Below, piece by piece: positions 7,036 to 17,347 of a stretch of DNA of 64,000 bases. The stretch is from Roseovarius atlanticus (GTDB lineage: Bacteria; Pseudomonadota; Alphaproteobacteria; Rhodobacterales; Rhodobacteraceae): assembly GCF_001441615.1 (NCBI RefSeq), contig NZ_LAXJ01000003.1, forward strand, positions 248,001 to 312,000, in the 5' to 3' direction. A program made the position numbers and the translations under genes. Each line of letters opens with the position of its first letter. Position 1 is the stretch's first letter. Below the pieces are notes generated by a model, which saw only the letters and a list, made by a program, of their open reading frames with translations, was not told where the DNA came from and did not search any database.

Positions 7036-10000
7036 ATGAGCCAATGGGAATTCTGGATCGACCGGGGCGGGACGTTTACCGACGTGGTGGCACTGGACCC
7101 GGACGGCGCGGTGCATACCCACAAGCTGTTGTCCGAGAATACCGAACGGTATCGCGATGCCGCCGTGCAGGGCATCCGCGAGGTGATGGGCGTCGAGGGG
7201 GAGTTTGCCGACGGGTCCATCGCCGCGGTGAAGATGGGCACGACGGTGGCCACCAATGCACTGCTCGAGCGCAATGGCGAGCGGGTACTGCTGGTAATTA
7301 CCAAGGGGTTTCGTGATCTGCTGAAGATCGGCTACCAGGCGCGGCCGCGCCTGTTTGATCTGGCCATCAGGCGGCCGGACCTGCTTTACGAAAACGTCGT
7401 CGAGATGGACGAGCGGCTGGATGCCGAGGGCGCGGTCGTGCGCGACCTTGACGAGGCGCCGGTGCGCGAGGCGCTGCAAGAGGCCCACGATGCGGGCATC
7501 CGGGCCGTGGCCATCGCTGGGCTGCACGCCTACCTCAATCCCGATCACGAGGATCGCGTGGCCGAAATGGCGCGCGAAATCGGTTTCACCCAGATTTCGA
7601 CCAGCGCGGATGTCTCGCGCCTGGCCAAGCTGGTGGGACGGGGCGATACCACGGTGGTGGACGCCTATCTGTCGCCGATCCTGCGGCGCTATGTCGACCA
7701 GGTGGCCGATGCGCTGGACCTGGGCCGCGCGTGCCAGCGCCTGCTGTTCATGCAGTCGAACGGCGGGCTGACCGAGGCGCGGCGGTTCCAGGGGCGCGAC
7801 GCGATCCTGTCGGGGCCGGCGGGCGGCATTGTCGGCATGGCGGCCACGGGCGAAGCTGCCGGGTTCGACAAGCTGATCGGGTTCGACATGGGCGGCACGT
7901 CGACGGATGTCAGCCACTATGCCGGCAGCTACGAGCGGTCGTTCGAGACGGAAGTGGCCGGCGTCAGGATGCGCGCGCCGATGATGGACATCCACACCGT
8001 CGCGGCGGGCGGTGGCAGCATCTGCAAGTTCGAGGATGGCCGGTTCCAGGTCGGCCCCGAAAGCGCGGGCGCCGACCCCGGCCCGGCGTGTTATCGCCGG
8101 GGTGGCCCGCTGGCGGTGACCGATTGCAACGTGATGCTGGGCAAGCTGAACCCCGATCATTTTCCGGCCGTCTTTGGCCCCAATGGCGATGCGCCGCTGG
8201 ATGCGGACGTTGTGCGCGAAAAGTTCGCCGCCCTGTCCGAAACCGTCGCGCAAGAGACGGGAGAGGCACCGCGCAGCCCCGAGGATATGGCCGAGGGCTT
8301 CCTGCGCATCGCCGTCGACAACATGGCCAACGCGATCAAGAAGATCAGCGTGCAGCGCGGCCACGACGTGACGGGCTATACCCTGCAATGCTTCGGCGGT
8401 GCGGGCGGGCAGCACGCCTGCCTGGTGGCTGATGCGCTGGGCATGACGCGGGTGATGATTCATCCCTATGCCGGTGTGCTGTCGGCCTTCGGCATGGGCC
8501 TGGCCGAGATCAAGTCGATGAAAGAGGCACAGATGGATGTGCCTTTGAAACAGATCGAGACGGCGCTGGCACGGGCGCGGGACATGGCCGCGGATGCCTC
8601 CGCTGAGGTGGAGACACAAGGCGGCACGGACGTCGCGACAACAACGCGGCTGCATCTGCGCTACGATGGCTCGCACCAGGCACTGCCGGTCGAGGCAGAG
8701 GCCGAAGACGACGCGCGAGCCGCCTTTGAGACGGCGCACAAGGCGCGGTTCGGTTTTGCCTCGCCCGACCGGGCCGTGGTGATCGAGATGATCAGCGTCG
8801 AGGCCACCGGCAAGAGCGGAATCACCCCCGCGCCGCCGGTGCCGCAGGGCGACGGGCAGGCCATCGCGCAGGTGCCGGTCTACACCGACGGTGATTGGCA
8901 GGACGTGCCGATCCACGATCGCGGGACGCTGGGCCCGGACGCACGCGTCAAGGGGCCGGCCATCGTCGCCGAGCCCACAGGCACCAATATCGTCGAACCC
9001 GGATGGGCCGCGCGGGTGGACCCGCTGGGAAACCTGATCCTCGACCGGGTCGAGGCCAAGGCGCGGGACCACGCGGCGGGCACGCAGGTCGATCCGGTGC
9101 TGCTGGAAGTGTTCAACAACCTGTTCATGTCGGTTGCCGACCAGATGGGCGCGACTCTGGCCAACACGTCGTGGTCGGTCAACATCAAGGAACGGTTGGA
9201 TTTCTCCTGCGCGATCTTCGACGCCGAGGGAGAGCTGGTGGCCAATGCGCCGCACGTGCCGGTGCATCTGGGTTCGATGTCGGACAGCATCAAGACGGTG
9301 ATGCGTCTGAACCCGGATGTGAAGCCGGGCGATGCCTATATGCTGAATTCGCCCTTCAAGGGCGGCACGCATTTGCCGGACGTGACGGTGGTGACGCCGG
9401 TCTTTATCGAAGGCAGGCCGGTCTTCTGGCTGGGCAGCCGAGGGCACCACGCCGATATCGGCGGGCGCACGCCCGGCAGCGCGCCGCCCGACAGCCGCCA
9501 CATCGACGAAGAGGGCGTGCTGATCGACAACGTCAAGCTCTTGGCCGAGGGGGAGTTTCAGTTGGCGGAGGCAGAGGCTGTCCTGTCATCGGGCAAGTAC
9601 CCGTGCCGCAACATCCCGCAGAACCTGGCCGACTTGCAGGCGCAGGTGGCGGCGAACGAAACCGGCCGGCAGGAGCTTTTGAAGGTCGTCGACCAGTTCG
9701 GCCTCGACGTTGTGCAGGCCTATATGCGCCACGTGCAGGACAATGCCGAGGAAAGCGTGCGGCGGGTGATTGACAAGCTGACCGACGGCCAGTTCACCTA
9801 TCCGATGGACCACGGCGCGACGATCGAGGTGCGCGTCAGCGTGGACCGGGACGCACGCGAGGCGACCATTGATTTCACCGGCACCTCGGCGCAGCACGAG
9901 GGCAACTACAACGCGCCGAAGTCGATCTGCCGCGCCGTGGTCTTGTACGTGTTCCGCACGATGGTGGGCGCGGACATCCCGCTGAACGAGGGGTGCCTGA

Positions 10001-10614
10001 AACCGCTGAACATCATCATCCCGGATGGCTCGATGCTGAACCCAGTCTATCCGGCGGCGGTGATCTCGGGCAACACCGAGGTCAGCCAGGCGACCTGCAA
10101 CGCTCTTTATGGCGCGCTGGGGGTGATCGCGGGGTCTCAGGCGACGATGAACAATTTCGTTTGGGGCAATGACGATTTCCAGAATTACGAGACCATTGCG
10201 GGCGGCACTGGCGCCGGCCCCGGCTTCGACGGATGCGATGCGGTGCAAAGCCACATGACCAACACGCGCATGACGGATCCCGAAGTGCTGGAAAAACGCT
10301 TTCCGGTGCGGCTGGAGTCGTTCACGATCCGTCCCGGCTCGGGCGGTGCGGGCCAGTGGCGCGGCGGGCATGGCGTTTATCGCACCATGCGGTTTCTGGA
10401 GCCCGTGACTGTGACCACCCTGAGCAACCACCGGATCATTCCGCCCTTTGGCGGCGACGGGGGCGCGCCCGGAAAGGTCGGGCGCAACTGGGTCGAGATG
10501 CCGGACGGCGCGGTGCGCGAAATGGCCGGGAATGACGAGATCGACCTGCCGGAAGGCGCGATTTTCGGGATGGAGACGCCCGGTGGTGGAGGTTGGGGAG
10601 AACCCTCTGCATAA
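7036..10614 (+). CDS. 5-oxoprolinase / hydantoinase HyuA-HyuB fusion
   Basis: 1192-aa cytosolic enzyme of the ATP-dependent 5-oxoprolinase type, which opens 5-oxo-L-proline to glutamate; a hydantoinase specificity is also possible. The N-terminal HyuA half starts [13 protein letters not shown], the ATP-binding acetate-kinase-like loop, and has [12 protein letters not shown] and [10 protein letters not shown]. The HyuB half begins about residue 680 ([14 protein letters not shown]) and contains [16 protein letters not shown] and [11 protein letters not shown]. Length and fusion match eukaryote-like OPLAH rather than separate hyuA/hyuB. Start 7036 has GGGAG nine bases upstream. No glutathione-cycle gene is adjacent; a gamma-glutamyltransferase is at 62-63.8 kb. 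Confidence 0.92.
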   Translation: MSQWEFWIDRGGTFTDVVALDPDGAVHTHKLLSENTERYRDAAVQGIREVMGVEGEFADGSIAAVKMGTTVATNALLERNGERVLLVITKGFRDLLKIGYQARPRLFDLAIRRPDLLYENVVEMDERLDAEGAVVRDLDEAPVREALQEAHDAGIRAVAIAGLHAYLNPDHEDRVAEMAREIGFTQISTSADVSRLAKLVGRGDTTVVDAYLSPILRRYVDQVADALDLGRACQRLLFMQSNGGLTEARRFQGRDAILSGPAGGIVGMAATGEAAGFDKLIGFDMGGTSTDVSHYAGSYERSFETEVAGVRMRAPMMDIHTVAAGGGSICKFEDGRFQVGPESAGADPGPACYRRGGPLAVTDCNVMLGKLNPDHFPAVFGPNGDAPLDADVVREKFAALSETVAQETGEAPRSPEDMAEGFLRIAVDNMANAIKKISVQRGHDVTGYTLQCFGGAGGQHACLVADALGMTRVMIHPYAGVLSAFGMGLAEIKSMKEAQMDVPLKQIETALARARDMAADASAEVETQGGTDVATTTRLHLRYDGSHQALPVEAEAEDDARAAFETAHKARFGFASPDRAVVIEMISVEATGKSGITPAPPVPQGDGQAIAQVPVYTDGDWQDVPIHDRGTLGPDARVKGPAIVAEPTGTNIVEPGWAARVDPLGNLILDRVEAKARDHAAGTQVDPVLLEVFNNLFMSVADQMGATLANTSWSVNIKERLDFSCAIFDAEGELVANAPHVPVHLGSMSDSIKTVMRLNPDVKPGDAYMLNSPFKGGTHLPDVTVVTPVFIEGRPVFWLGSRGHHADIGGRTPGSAPPDSRHIDEEGVLIDNVKLLAEGEFQLAEAEAVLSSGKYPCRNIPQNLADLQAQVAANETGRQELLKVVDQFGLDVVQAYMRHVQDNAEESVRRVIDKLTDGQFTYPMDHGATIEVRVSVDRDAREATIDFTGTSAQHEGNYNAPKSICRAVVLYVFRTMVGADIPLNEGCLKPLNIIIPDGSMLNPVYPAAVISGNTEVSQATCNALYGALGVIAGSQATMNNFVWGNDDFQNYETIAGGTGAGPGFDGCDAVQSHMTNTRMTDPEVLEKRFPVRLESFTIRPGSGGAGQWRGGHGVYRTMRFLEPVTVTTLSNHRIIPPFGGDGGAPGKVGRNWVEMPDGAVREMAGNDEIDLPEGAIFGMETPGGGGWGEPSA

Positions 10615-10681
10615 AAGGGCAAGGCGTGTTACAGTTGAAGCCTCAAGTTCTCAGACCATCAAAAAGGGAGGAGCGAAGCCC

Positions 10682-10969
10682 ATGACCGACAAGGACGCCT
10701 ACACCAAGAAGCTCGAGGCACAGATGAAGGAGTGGCAGGCCAATATCGACAAGATGCGCGCGCAGGCCGAAAAGGCCCAGGCGGATGCGCAGGTTCAGTA
10801 CGAAGAGCAATTGAAAGATCTTCGTGCGAAGCGTGACGAGATGCAGGCCAAGCTGGACGAGTTGCAGCGCAACCAGTCGGCGGCCTGGAACGACGTGAAG
10901 GCCGGTGCCGACAAGGCGTGGGACGACATGTCAAAGGCGATGCAGGACGCGTGGAAGCGGTTCAGCTGA
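10682..10969 (+). CDS. Small charged coiled-coil protein, function unknown
   Basis: 95 aa, no cysteine, no signal and no membrane segment. Residues 5-65 are a continuous heptad-like helix rich in K, E, A and Q (EAQMKEWQANIDKMRAQ, LRAKRDEMQAKLDELQ), followed by an alanine/tryptophan-rich amphipathic tail ending DAWKRFS. AAAGGGAGG about 11 bases before the ATG is a good ribosome binding site. It lies 67 bases after the oxoprolinase and convergent to cydB. It resembles the short sll1863-type stress proteins in style, but I do not recognise a defined family. Confidence 0.75.
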   Translation: MTDKDAYTKKLEAQMKEWQANIDKMRAQAEKAQADAQVQYEEQLKDLRAKRDEMQAKLDELQRNQSAAWNDVKAGADKAWDDMSKAMQDAWKRFS

Positions 10970-10987
10970 GGTGCGGACGCCCCTGCA

Positions 10988-11998
10988 TCAGTAATACCGC
11001 AACTCGGTCGCCTTGCCGCGAAAGATCACGTAGGACAGAACCGTGTAGCCGATGATCATCGGCAGGACCACAAGCGTGCCGACGAGGATGATCATCAGGC
11101 TTTCCGGCGCGCTTGCGGATTCGTATATCGTCAGGCGCTCGGGCACCACGTAGGGATAGAACGAATACGCCATGCCGATGAAGCCAAGCGTGAAAAGGGC
11201 GATGGTCACGGCAAAGGGCGCGGCGCAGAGCGCGTCGCTTTCGCGCGGAAGGGTGCGCAGGAGCCTCCAAAGCAGAAAGATCAGGCCCGCTGACACCAGA
11301 GGCAGCGGCACGAGGAAATAAAGCTCTGGCAACGTGAACCATTTGTCGAAGATCCGGGTGCTGACAAAGGGCGAGGCCAGCGATACGGCCCCGAGCCCCA
11401 GAACCACGCCCCAGATCCCGCCCTGCGCCCATTTGATCGCCTTGACCTGCAAATCGCCCTCGGCCTTCAGGATCATCCAGGTCGCGCCGATGAACGAATA
11501 GGCCACCGTCAGGAAGACAGCCGTGATCGTTGCGAAAACAAGGGTAAACGGCGTCAACGCAAGCCCCATGACATAGAGCCCCAGCATGAACCCCTGGGCC
11601 AGCGACGCCATCAGGCTTCCTATCCAGAAGGAAAAGTCCCAAAGCCGCTTGCGCCGTGCCGGAGCCTTGGCGCGGAATTCGAACGCGACGCCCCGCAGGA
11701 TCAGCCCCACCAGCATGAGGGCGACCGGCAAGTAGAGGGTTGTCAGGATTACGCCATGCGCGGTCGGAAAGGCCACAAGCAGGATGCCGATGGCCAGAAC
11801 CAGCCAGGTCTCGTTGGCGTCCCAGAACGGACCGATCGAGGCGACCATTCGATCCTTTTCGGCGTCGGTAGCGAAGGGAAACAGCACCCCGATCCCAAGA
11901 TCGAACCCGTCGAGGCAGACATAGATCAGGATCGACAGGCCCATGAGACCGGCAAAGGCCAGGGGCAACCAGATTGCGGGATCGCCGAACGTGTTCAT
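10988..11998 (-). CDS. cydB: Cytochrome bd-type quinol oxidase subunit II
   Basis: 336-aa integral membrane subunit, about nine helices. The N-terminus IYVCLDGFDLGIGVLFPF and the segment GPFWDANETWLVLAIGILLVAFP are diagnostic of CydB. With CydA it oxidises quinol and reduces oxygen to water at high affinity. The cydA stop and this ATG are separated by four bases. The gene ends TATTACTGA, so the protein finishes LRYY, with no small CydX-like frame evident after it. The convergent small gene ends 18 bases away. Confidence 0.94.
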   Translation of the reverse strand: MNTFGDPAIWLPLAFAGLMGLSILIYVCLDGFDLGIGVLFPFATDAEKDRMVASIGPFWDANETWLVLAIGILLVAFPTAHGVILTTLYLPVALMLVGLILRGVAFEFRAKAPARRKRLWDFSFWIGSLMASLAQGFMLGLYVMGLALTPFTLVFATITAVFLTVAYSFIGATWMILKAEGDLQVKAIKWAQGGIWGVVLGLGAVSLASPFVSTRIFDKWFTLPELYFLVPLPLVSAGLIFLLWRLLRTLPRESDALCAAPFAVTIALFTLGFIGMAYSFYPYVVPERLTIYESASAPESLMIILVGTLVVLPMIIGYTVLSYVIFRGKATELRYY

Positions 11999-12002
11999 GT
12001 GT

Positions 12003-13379
12003 CTACTCCGCCGGGGTCGGGTTCAGCCCCGGCATGTCGGGACGGCCACGTTTTTTCGCATCTTGCCCGGCGCAGGCGAGATAGTAGAGCACGCCGATAT
12101 AGGCCAAAAGCAGGGCGACATAGACCGAAAGGTAGATGATCAGCGTCGTCGCCACCATCGGCCCGGGCACTTCGGCCACGGCCTGTTCGGTGGTCATCAC
12201 GCCGCTGACCAGCCACGGCTGCCGCCCGATCTCGGTCGTGTACCAGCCCGCGAGCGTGGCGACCCAGCCGGAAAAGGCCATGGGAACCAGCGCCAGCAGA
12301 AGCGGCTTTGGCAGGCCCTCGGGGCCGCGACGCCGGAAGGCCATGAAGCCCACGGCGGCCCAGCTGAGCAGCAGCATCGCCATGCCGGTGCCGACCATGA
12401 TGCGGAAGCCATAGAAGACGGGCGCGACCGGAGGATGCATCTTGGTTCCATCCTCGGCGACAAAGTCATTCAGGCCGGGGACCTCGCCATCGGCGTGGTG
12501 CGTGAGGATGATCGACGCAAGGTTCGGGATGCCGATTTCGGCACGGTTCTCGCGTGCGGTTTCATCGGGGATCGCGAACAGCAGTAGTGGCACATTGGTG
12601 TCGGTGTTCCAGTTGCCTTCCATCGCGGCCACCTTGGCGGGCTGGTGTTCCAGCGTGTTGAGCCCGTGCACGTCGCCCGCGAGGATCTGCAACGGGATAA
12701 GCAATGCGCCAAGGCCCAGACCGGTGACCAGTGACACCCGCACGTCGCCGCCCTTGTCCCCGCGCAGCCAGCGCAAGGCGGACAGACCGGCCAGAAGGAA
12801 CGCAACCGTCAGGCCCGAGGCCAGCAGCATGTGCACCACCCGGTAGGGCATGGACGGGTTGAAGATGATCGCAAGCCAATCCGTCGCGTGCGCCACGCCG
12901 TCGCGCATCTCGAACCCGGCTGGCGTATGCATCCAGCTGGACAGAACCAGGATCCAGAAGGCCGACATGGTCGTGCCGAACGCAACCAGGAACGTGGCCA
13001 GCGTGTGCAGCCAGCCCGGAACGCGGCTCATGCCGAAAAGCATGATGCCAAGGAACACGGCTTCGAGAAAGAAGGCGGTCATGACCTCGTAGGCCAAAAG
13101 CGGTCCGGCGATGTTGCCGACCGTCTCCATGAAGCCGGGCCAGTTGGTGCCGAACTGAAAGGACATGGTGATGCCCGAGACGACGCCAAGGCCGAAGCTG
13201 AGCGCGAACACCTTCACCCAGAACCGGTAGGCATCCATCCAGCGTTCCTCGCCGCTGCGATTGAAGCGCAGCTTGAAGTAGAAAAGCACCCATCCCAAGG
13301 CGATCGTGATCGTGGGAAACAGGATGTGGAACGAGATGTTTGCACCGAACTGGATGCGTGAAAGCAGAAGTGTGTCCAT
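12003..13379 (-). CDS. cydA: Cytochrome bd-type quinol oxidase subunit I, short Q-loop (CIO type)
   Basis: 458 aa. The N-terminus SRIQFGANISFHILFPTITI carries the first haem ligand His. SFQFGTNWPGFMETVGN and FLEAVFLGIMLFG are typical CydA segments, as is GLNTLEHQPAKVAAMEGNW in the quinol loop. The loop before YGFRIMVGTGM is short, so it belongs to the cyanide-insensitive CioA branch and not the E. coli long-Q-loop branch. Start 13379 gives the usual MDTLLLSRIQF N-terminus; an in-frame ATG at 13445 would add 22 non-conserved residues. Operon with cydB. Confidence 0.93.
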   Translation of the reverse strand: MDTLLLSRIQFGANISFHILFPTITIALGWVLFYFKLRFNRSGEERWMDAYRFWVKVFALSFGLGVVSGITMSFQFGTNWPGFMETVGNIAGPLLAYEVMTAFFLEAVFLGIMLFGMSRVPGWLHTLATFLVAFGTTMSAFWILVLSSWMHTPAGFEMRDGVAHATDWLAIIFNPSMPYRVVHMLLASGLTVAFLLAGLSALRWLRGDKGGDVRVSLVTGLGLGALLIPLQILAGDVHGLNTLEHQPAKVAAMEGNWNTDTNVPLLLFAIPDETARENRAEIGIPNLASIILTHHADGEVPGLNDFVAEDGTKMHPPVAPVFYGFRIMVGTGMAMLLLSWAAVGFMAFRRRGPEGLPKPLLLALVPMAFSGWVATLAGWYTTEIGRQPWLVSGVMTTEQAVAEVPGPMVATTLIIYLSVYVALLLAYIGVLYYLACAGQDAKKRGRPDMPGLNPTPAE

Positions 13380-13535
13380 GACCCTAAAGCTGACATGTTG
13401 CGACGGATGTCTTGATCCGACAGGTGTCAATTTAGGGTTCGGCACGCGATTATCCGCCCAATGCGACCAGAAAGCGCAGTAATAGCGGGAACTCTTGGCT
13501 CACACGGTGCAGCGGCGGTTTTGCCAATGAGGCCG

Positions 13536-14885
13536 TCAGGCGGCGGCAAACCCGGCATCCAGAGCCGAAAGAACGCGGTCGATTTCTGCCTCGGTGATGA
13601 TCAGCGGCGGCGACATCAGCAGGTTGTTGCCTCCGATCCGCACCATCGCGCCGGCCTCGTATGTGGCCTTGTGCACCCTCTTGACCGTGGTTGCATCCAT
13701 CGCGGTCTTGGCCGCGCGGTCGCTGACCAATTCGATGCCTGTCATCAGGCCATGCCCGCCCCGCACATCGCCGATGATGTCGTATTTTTCCATCAGTTGC
13801 CGCACGCCATCATAAAGCTGCGTGCCGCGGGCCGCGGCATTGGTTTTCGTATCCAGCCGCAGGGTTTCGGACAGGCAGGCCACCACCGCGGCAGCGCCGA
13901 CCGGATGGGCCGAATAGGTATAACCCGTCCAGATCGCGCCGCCTGCATCGGCGTTCTCGAACACCTCCGCGACCATCTCGCTGAGCAGGACACCACCCAC
14001 CGGGAAATAGGCGCTGGTGATGCCCTTGGCGACGGTCATCATGTCCGGCTGGACGCCCCAATGCCGCGCGCCGGACCAGTCGCCAGTGCGCCCGAAGCCG
14101 CAGATCACCTCGTCCGAGATCAGCAGGATGCCGTAACGGTCGCAGATTTCGCGCATGTGCTTCATGAAACTGGCATCGGGGACGATGACACCGCCCGCGC
14201 CCTGGATCGGCTCCATGATGAAGGCGGCGATGGTGCTTGGGTCCTGGAATTCGATCTCGTCCACCATGGCGGCGGCGATTTTTTCGGCCAGCCTGGCGGG
14301 GTCGGTCTCGTGGAACGGGTTACGATAGGTATAGGGGCTGGGCAGGTGGAAACAGCCGGGCAGCAGCGGCTCGTAAGTGATTCGAAAGCGGTTGTTGCCG
14401 TTGACCGAGGCGCCGCCCCAATGGGTGCCGTGATACCCCTTTTTAAGCGACAGGAACTTGGTGCGCGTGGGCTCGCCCCGCAGTCGGTGATATTGCCGCG
14501 CCATGCGCAGCGCGGTGTCGACCGCGTCAGACCCGCCCGAGGTGAAAAAGACGCGGGCCATGCCGTCTTCGGCAAAGAATTCCTGTACTGCGTAGGACGC
14601 CTCGATCGCCGGGGGATTGGTGGTGCCTGCGAAGGCCGAGTAGTAGGGTAGCTGCCAAAGCTGATCGCTGATCGCCTGTTTGATGGCGTCGTTGGAATAG
14701 CCCAGGTTCGTGCACCACAGGCCGCCCACGGCATCCACCACTCGGTGCCCGTCGATATCGGTAATCTCGACGCCATCGGCGCTTTTGATGATGGTGGGGG
14801 CGTGTTCCTGTTGCTCGCCCGGGTGGCCCATCGGGTGCCACAGGTGGCGCGCGTTCATCTCGCGCAGGAAATTGTCGTCTTTCAT
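13536..14885 (-). CDS. Class III omega-aminotransferase (PLP-dependent)
   Basis: 449 aa, fold type I. It shows the class III features FTSGGSDAVDTALRMARQYH, KGYHGTHWGGASVNGN, EPIQGAGGVIVP, SDEVICGFGRTG (Asp to the PLP nitrogen) and the Schiff-base lysine in TVAKGITSAYFPVGG. These enzymes move amino groups from omega-amines, beta-alanine, taurine or putrescine to pyruvate; the exact donor cannot be read from the sequence. ATG 14885 is preceded by a GGGGGG tract. It stands as its own unit 553 bases from the next upstream gene on the same strand. Confidence 0.88.
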   Translation of the reverse strand: MKDDNFLREMNARHLWHPMGHPGEQQEHAPTIIKSADGVEITDIDGHRVVDAVGGLWCTNLGYSNDAIKQAISDQLWQLPYYSAFAGTTNPPAIEASYAVQEFFAEDGMARVFFTSGGSDAVDTALRMARQYHRLRGEPTRTKFLSLKKGYHGTHWGGASVNGNNRFRITYEPLLPGCFHLPSPYTYRNPFHETDPARLAEKIAAAMVDEIEFQDPSTIAAFIMEPIQGAGGVIVPDASFMKHMREICDRYGILLISDEVICGFGRTGDWSGARHWGVQPDMMTVAKGITSAYFPVGGVLLSEMVAEVFENADAGGAIWTGYTYSAHPVGAAAVVACLSETLRLDTKTNAAARGTQLYDGVRQLMEKYDIIGDVRGGHGLMTGIELVSDRAAKTAMDATTVKRVHKATYEAGAMVRIGGNNLLMSPPLIITEAEIDRVLSALDAGFAAA

Positions 14886-14970
14886 GGAAAGCCCCCCGTA
14901 TCTGAGTCGCGGATTTGATCAAACGTGGCACCGCGCCGGGATTCTGTCCAGTGACGCCGATCAGGGGCGC

Positions 14971-15001
14971 GCAAAAGAAAGGGGGCCGTTGGTTCGGCCC
15001 C
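14971..15001 (-). terminator. Terminator-like hairpin not assignable to a known gene
   Basis: GGGGCCG (14982-14988), a six-base loop, then CGGCCCC (14995-15001). Read on the minus strand the stem is followed by CTTTCTTTT. It lies upstream of the aminotransferase and after the terminator of the solute-binding protein gene, so it would end some transcript arising between 15002 and 15380. Confidence 0.6.
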
Positions 15002-15380
15002 TCATTCCCTCCTGCCGCGTTGTCGGGTTACCGTGCCGGGTCTCGTTGGTCGTGCCCGGTCAGGGTGCGCCGCGATACGTGGATCGCGGGGTGTGTCTGA
15101 AGGATATCGGGAAAGCTTGGACGGATCGCCGGGGCCCGCTGGCCCGCTATGACCCTCGCCCGGGTCATGCGGCAGTCTCCGCGTGGCTGCGCGGTGCCGA
15201 AAGAAAGTTGTGCCCCAGTGCCGTTCGCAACACGGCGTCCCCCGATGGAAGCACGGTTTCGGTCCCCTGTCCCCGTGCGTTTCATGCTGATTTACAAGGT
15301 ATAGGCGAAGTGATTCGCACCGGTCAATATCGCGTGATTCGTTTTGAGCGCGACGGACGCTAACCCATGACATCGACTCG

Positions 15381-15413
15381 AAAAAAAATGGCGGCGCATG
15401 GGGCGCCGCCATT
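15381..15413 (-). terminator. Rho-independent terminator of the solute-binding protein gene
   Basis: Perfect 11-bp stem AATGGCGGCGC (15387-15397) with GCGCCGCCATT (15403-15413) and a five-base loop. On the minus strand it runs into eight T residues. It is 26 bases after the stop of the gene ending at 15439. Confidence 0.9.
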
Positions 15414-15438
15414 GGTTCGGTGATAATCTCGCGCAGGC

Positions 15439-17082
15439 TCAGGTGTCGAGCCAGACATTCTCAAAATGCATGTACCGGAACTGGTGCACCTGGTCGTTCT
15501 TCACATGCTCGGCAAAGTGCTTGGTCTGGTTGCGCCAGAAGGGCTGAATGATCACGCCGTTGTCCTGAAGGCGGGCTTGCAGCTTGGCGGAGTATTCGCG
15601 CCGCTCGTCCGCGTCGAACACGCCGACGGCTTCTTCGAGGATCGCGTCGAACTCGGGGTCCGAGTGGCCGGATTCGTTCCATGCCTCGCCGGACTTATAC
15701 GCCAGCACGAGCACCTGCACACCCAGCGGACGCGGACCCCAGTTGGTGGTCGAGAAGGGGTACTTCGTCCAGTCGTTCCAGAACGACGAGCCGGGAATGA
15801 CCGTGCGCTTGAGGTTGAAGCCCGCTTCGCGCAGCATCGCGCCGATGGCGTCGGTGGTCACCGTGCGCCAGTCGCCGTCGATCGAGATCAGCTCCAGCTC
15901 GGTCTCGCCGTGGCCTGCGGCCTTGGCCATTTCGATGGCGGCGGCTGGATCGGCCTCTTTCTTGGGGATCTCGGCATATTCGGGATGGAACGGGGCGACG
16001 TGATGGTTTTCGGCGGTGATGCCGTCGCCGTTGATGCCCAGTTGCAGTGCGATGTTGTTGTCGACCGCCATCTGGACCGCGTTGCGCAGTTCTTTCGACG
16101 TGTAGGGCTCGGTATCCATGCGCATTCGGGCACAGATGGTGTTGGCGGTGGGCATCGTACTTTTGACAAGGCCAAGGCCGTCCAGCGTGTCGATGAAATC
16201 GGACGTGGTTTCATCGTTCACGTCGATCTCGTCGCCGTCGAAGGCGGCCACGATGGCCGCGCCGTCGGTGCCGAAGTCGATGAACTTGATGCCGTCGAGA
16301 TAAACCTCGCCGCCCCACCATTCACCGTTTTCGCGGCGCTTCACCTCGGCGCCGGTGCCGATATCCATCGAGACAAGCTCGAACGGGCCGGTGCCGATCG
16401 GGTTTTGGGCCAGATCGGTGTCGTCGCCGTGGCTGCGGTGCACGATCAGGGCGGGATAGTCGGCCATGCCGGCAATGAGAGAGATGTCAGGGCGCGGCAG
16501 GTTCAGCTTGATGGTGTAATCGTCGACCTGCTCGACCACGCCATCGGCCAGCTTGCCGGACTCCGTGTCGATCAGCGACGCCATGCGCGCAGCCATCGAG
16601 TTGCCCTCGATCGATTTATCGCACCAGCGGGTGATGTTGTGGATCACGTCCTCGGCGGTGAAGTCGTCGCCGTTGTTCCAGGTCACGCCCTGGCGCAGGT
16701 TCAGCGTGTAGGTCTGCGCGTCGTCCGAGACTTCCCAGCTGTCCAGCAGAAGGCCGGTAAAGCTGTAGTCGGAGTTCCAGCGCACCAAAGGCTCGCAGAA
16801 CTGGCGGCCCAGATTGCCCTTTTCGGTCCAGTCGTATTTGCGCGGATCGGTGATTTCCAGGACCCGCATGGCGACGCGCAGAACGCCGCCTTTCTTGCCT
16901 TCGCCATCCTGGGCCATGACCGGCTGGGCCATGCCCAGAAGGCCATAGGCGGTGGCGGCGCTGGCGCCGAAGGTCGAGGCGAGCGCCATGAATTCGCGGC
17001 GGTCCATCTTGCCGGCGCGGGTGTCCTCGGCCAGCTTTCGCACCACGGGGCGTATCTGCGCGGATTCGGTTTCGTGTGTCAT
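15439..17082 (-). CDS. ABC transporter solute-binding protein, peptide/nickel family 5
   Basis: 547-aa periplasmic SBP_bac_5 (DppA/OppA-like) protein. Start 17082 has AGGGAG seven bases upstream. The N-terminal extension precedes a twin-arginine type signal DRREFMALAS with a hydrophobic core and cleavage near PVMAQ. The core shows LLDSWEVSDDAQTYTLNLRQGVTWNNGDDFTAEDV, characteristic of the family, and NPIGTGPFELVS. It binds peptides, glutathione or similar ligands. It is an orphan: no permease or ATPase gene is adjacent, and a strong terminator follows directly. The upstream spacer is AT-rich (17217-17260), consistent with its own promoter. Confidence 0.9.
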   Translation of the reverse strand: MTHETESAQIRPVVRKLAEDTRAGKMDRREFMALASTFGASAATAYGLLGMAQPVMAQDGEGKKGGVLRVAMRVLEITDPRKYDWTEKGNLGRQFCEPLVRWNSDYSFTGLLLDSWEVSDDAQTYTLNLRQGVTWNNGDDFTAEDVIHNITRWCDKSIEGNSMAARMASLIDTESGKLADGVVEQVDDYTIKLNLPRPDISLIAGMADYPALIVHRSHGDDTDLAQNPIGTGPFELVSMDIGTGAEVKRRENGEWWGGEVYLDGIKFIDFGTDGAAIVAAFDGDEIDVNDETTSDFIDTLDGLGLVKSTMPTANTICARMRMDTEPYTSKELRNAVQMAVDNNIALQLGINGDGITAENHHVAPFHPEYAEIPKKEADPAAAIEMAKAAGHGETELELISIDGDWRTVTTDAIGAMLREAGFNLKRTVIPGSSFWNDWTKYPFSTTNWGPRPLGVQVLVLAYKSGEAWNESGHSDPEFDAILEEAVGVFDADERREYSAKLQARLQDNGVIIQPFWRNQTKHFAEHVKNDQVHQFRYMHFENVWLDT

Positions 17083-17347
17083 CGAAGTCTCCCTGTTGAT
17101 CGGATGGTGTTCCATCCTGTTTTTCCGGCTCTCAGGCAGGCAATTCCGGGGTCTTTTCGAAAATCCGCCAGCATTCGACCGGGCATGTCGCCGAATGAGA
17201 ATGGGCGGAAGGATACGCGCAACCTGTAATATTTACGACATCAAATTGTAAATTTGCGACCTGTTCGGTGCGCGCGCTTTGGCCCCGGCGAATTTGCTTG
17301 AGACGCATGGGACGCACGGGTAGATCAGGCTTCAAAGGAGAAAGGGC

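Larger units (their letters stand above)
14886..15438. other. 553-base gene-poor interval with structured elements
   Basis: No convincing protein gene. The interval holds two minus-strand terminator-like hairpins (14971-15001 and 15381-15413) and a perfect 7-bp stem CCGCGAT / ATCGCGG (15070-15076 with 15083-15089). The interior also has a 46-codon minus-strand frame (first ATG about 15168) with GGAG eight bases upstream. Composition stays GC-rich but codon structure is poor. The second terminator implies an independent short transcript (see findings). Confidence 0.5.

Noticed and set aside
6913..9501. Long N-terminal extension of the TIGR01244 frame over the oxoprolinase gene
   Set aside because: The conserved protein starts at 6912 with AGGAG before it. 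The upstream part is antisense to HyuA.
15002..15412. A 136-codon minus frame between the aminotransferase and the solute-binding gene
   Set aside because: It reads through the strong terminator stem at 15381-15413 and is Arg/Pro/His-rich without a family match.
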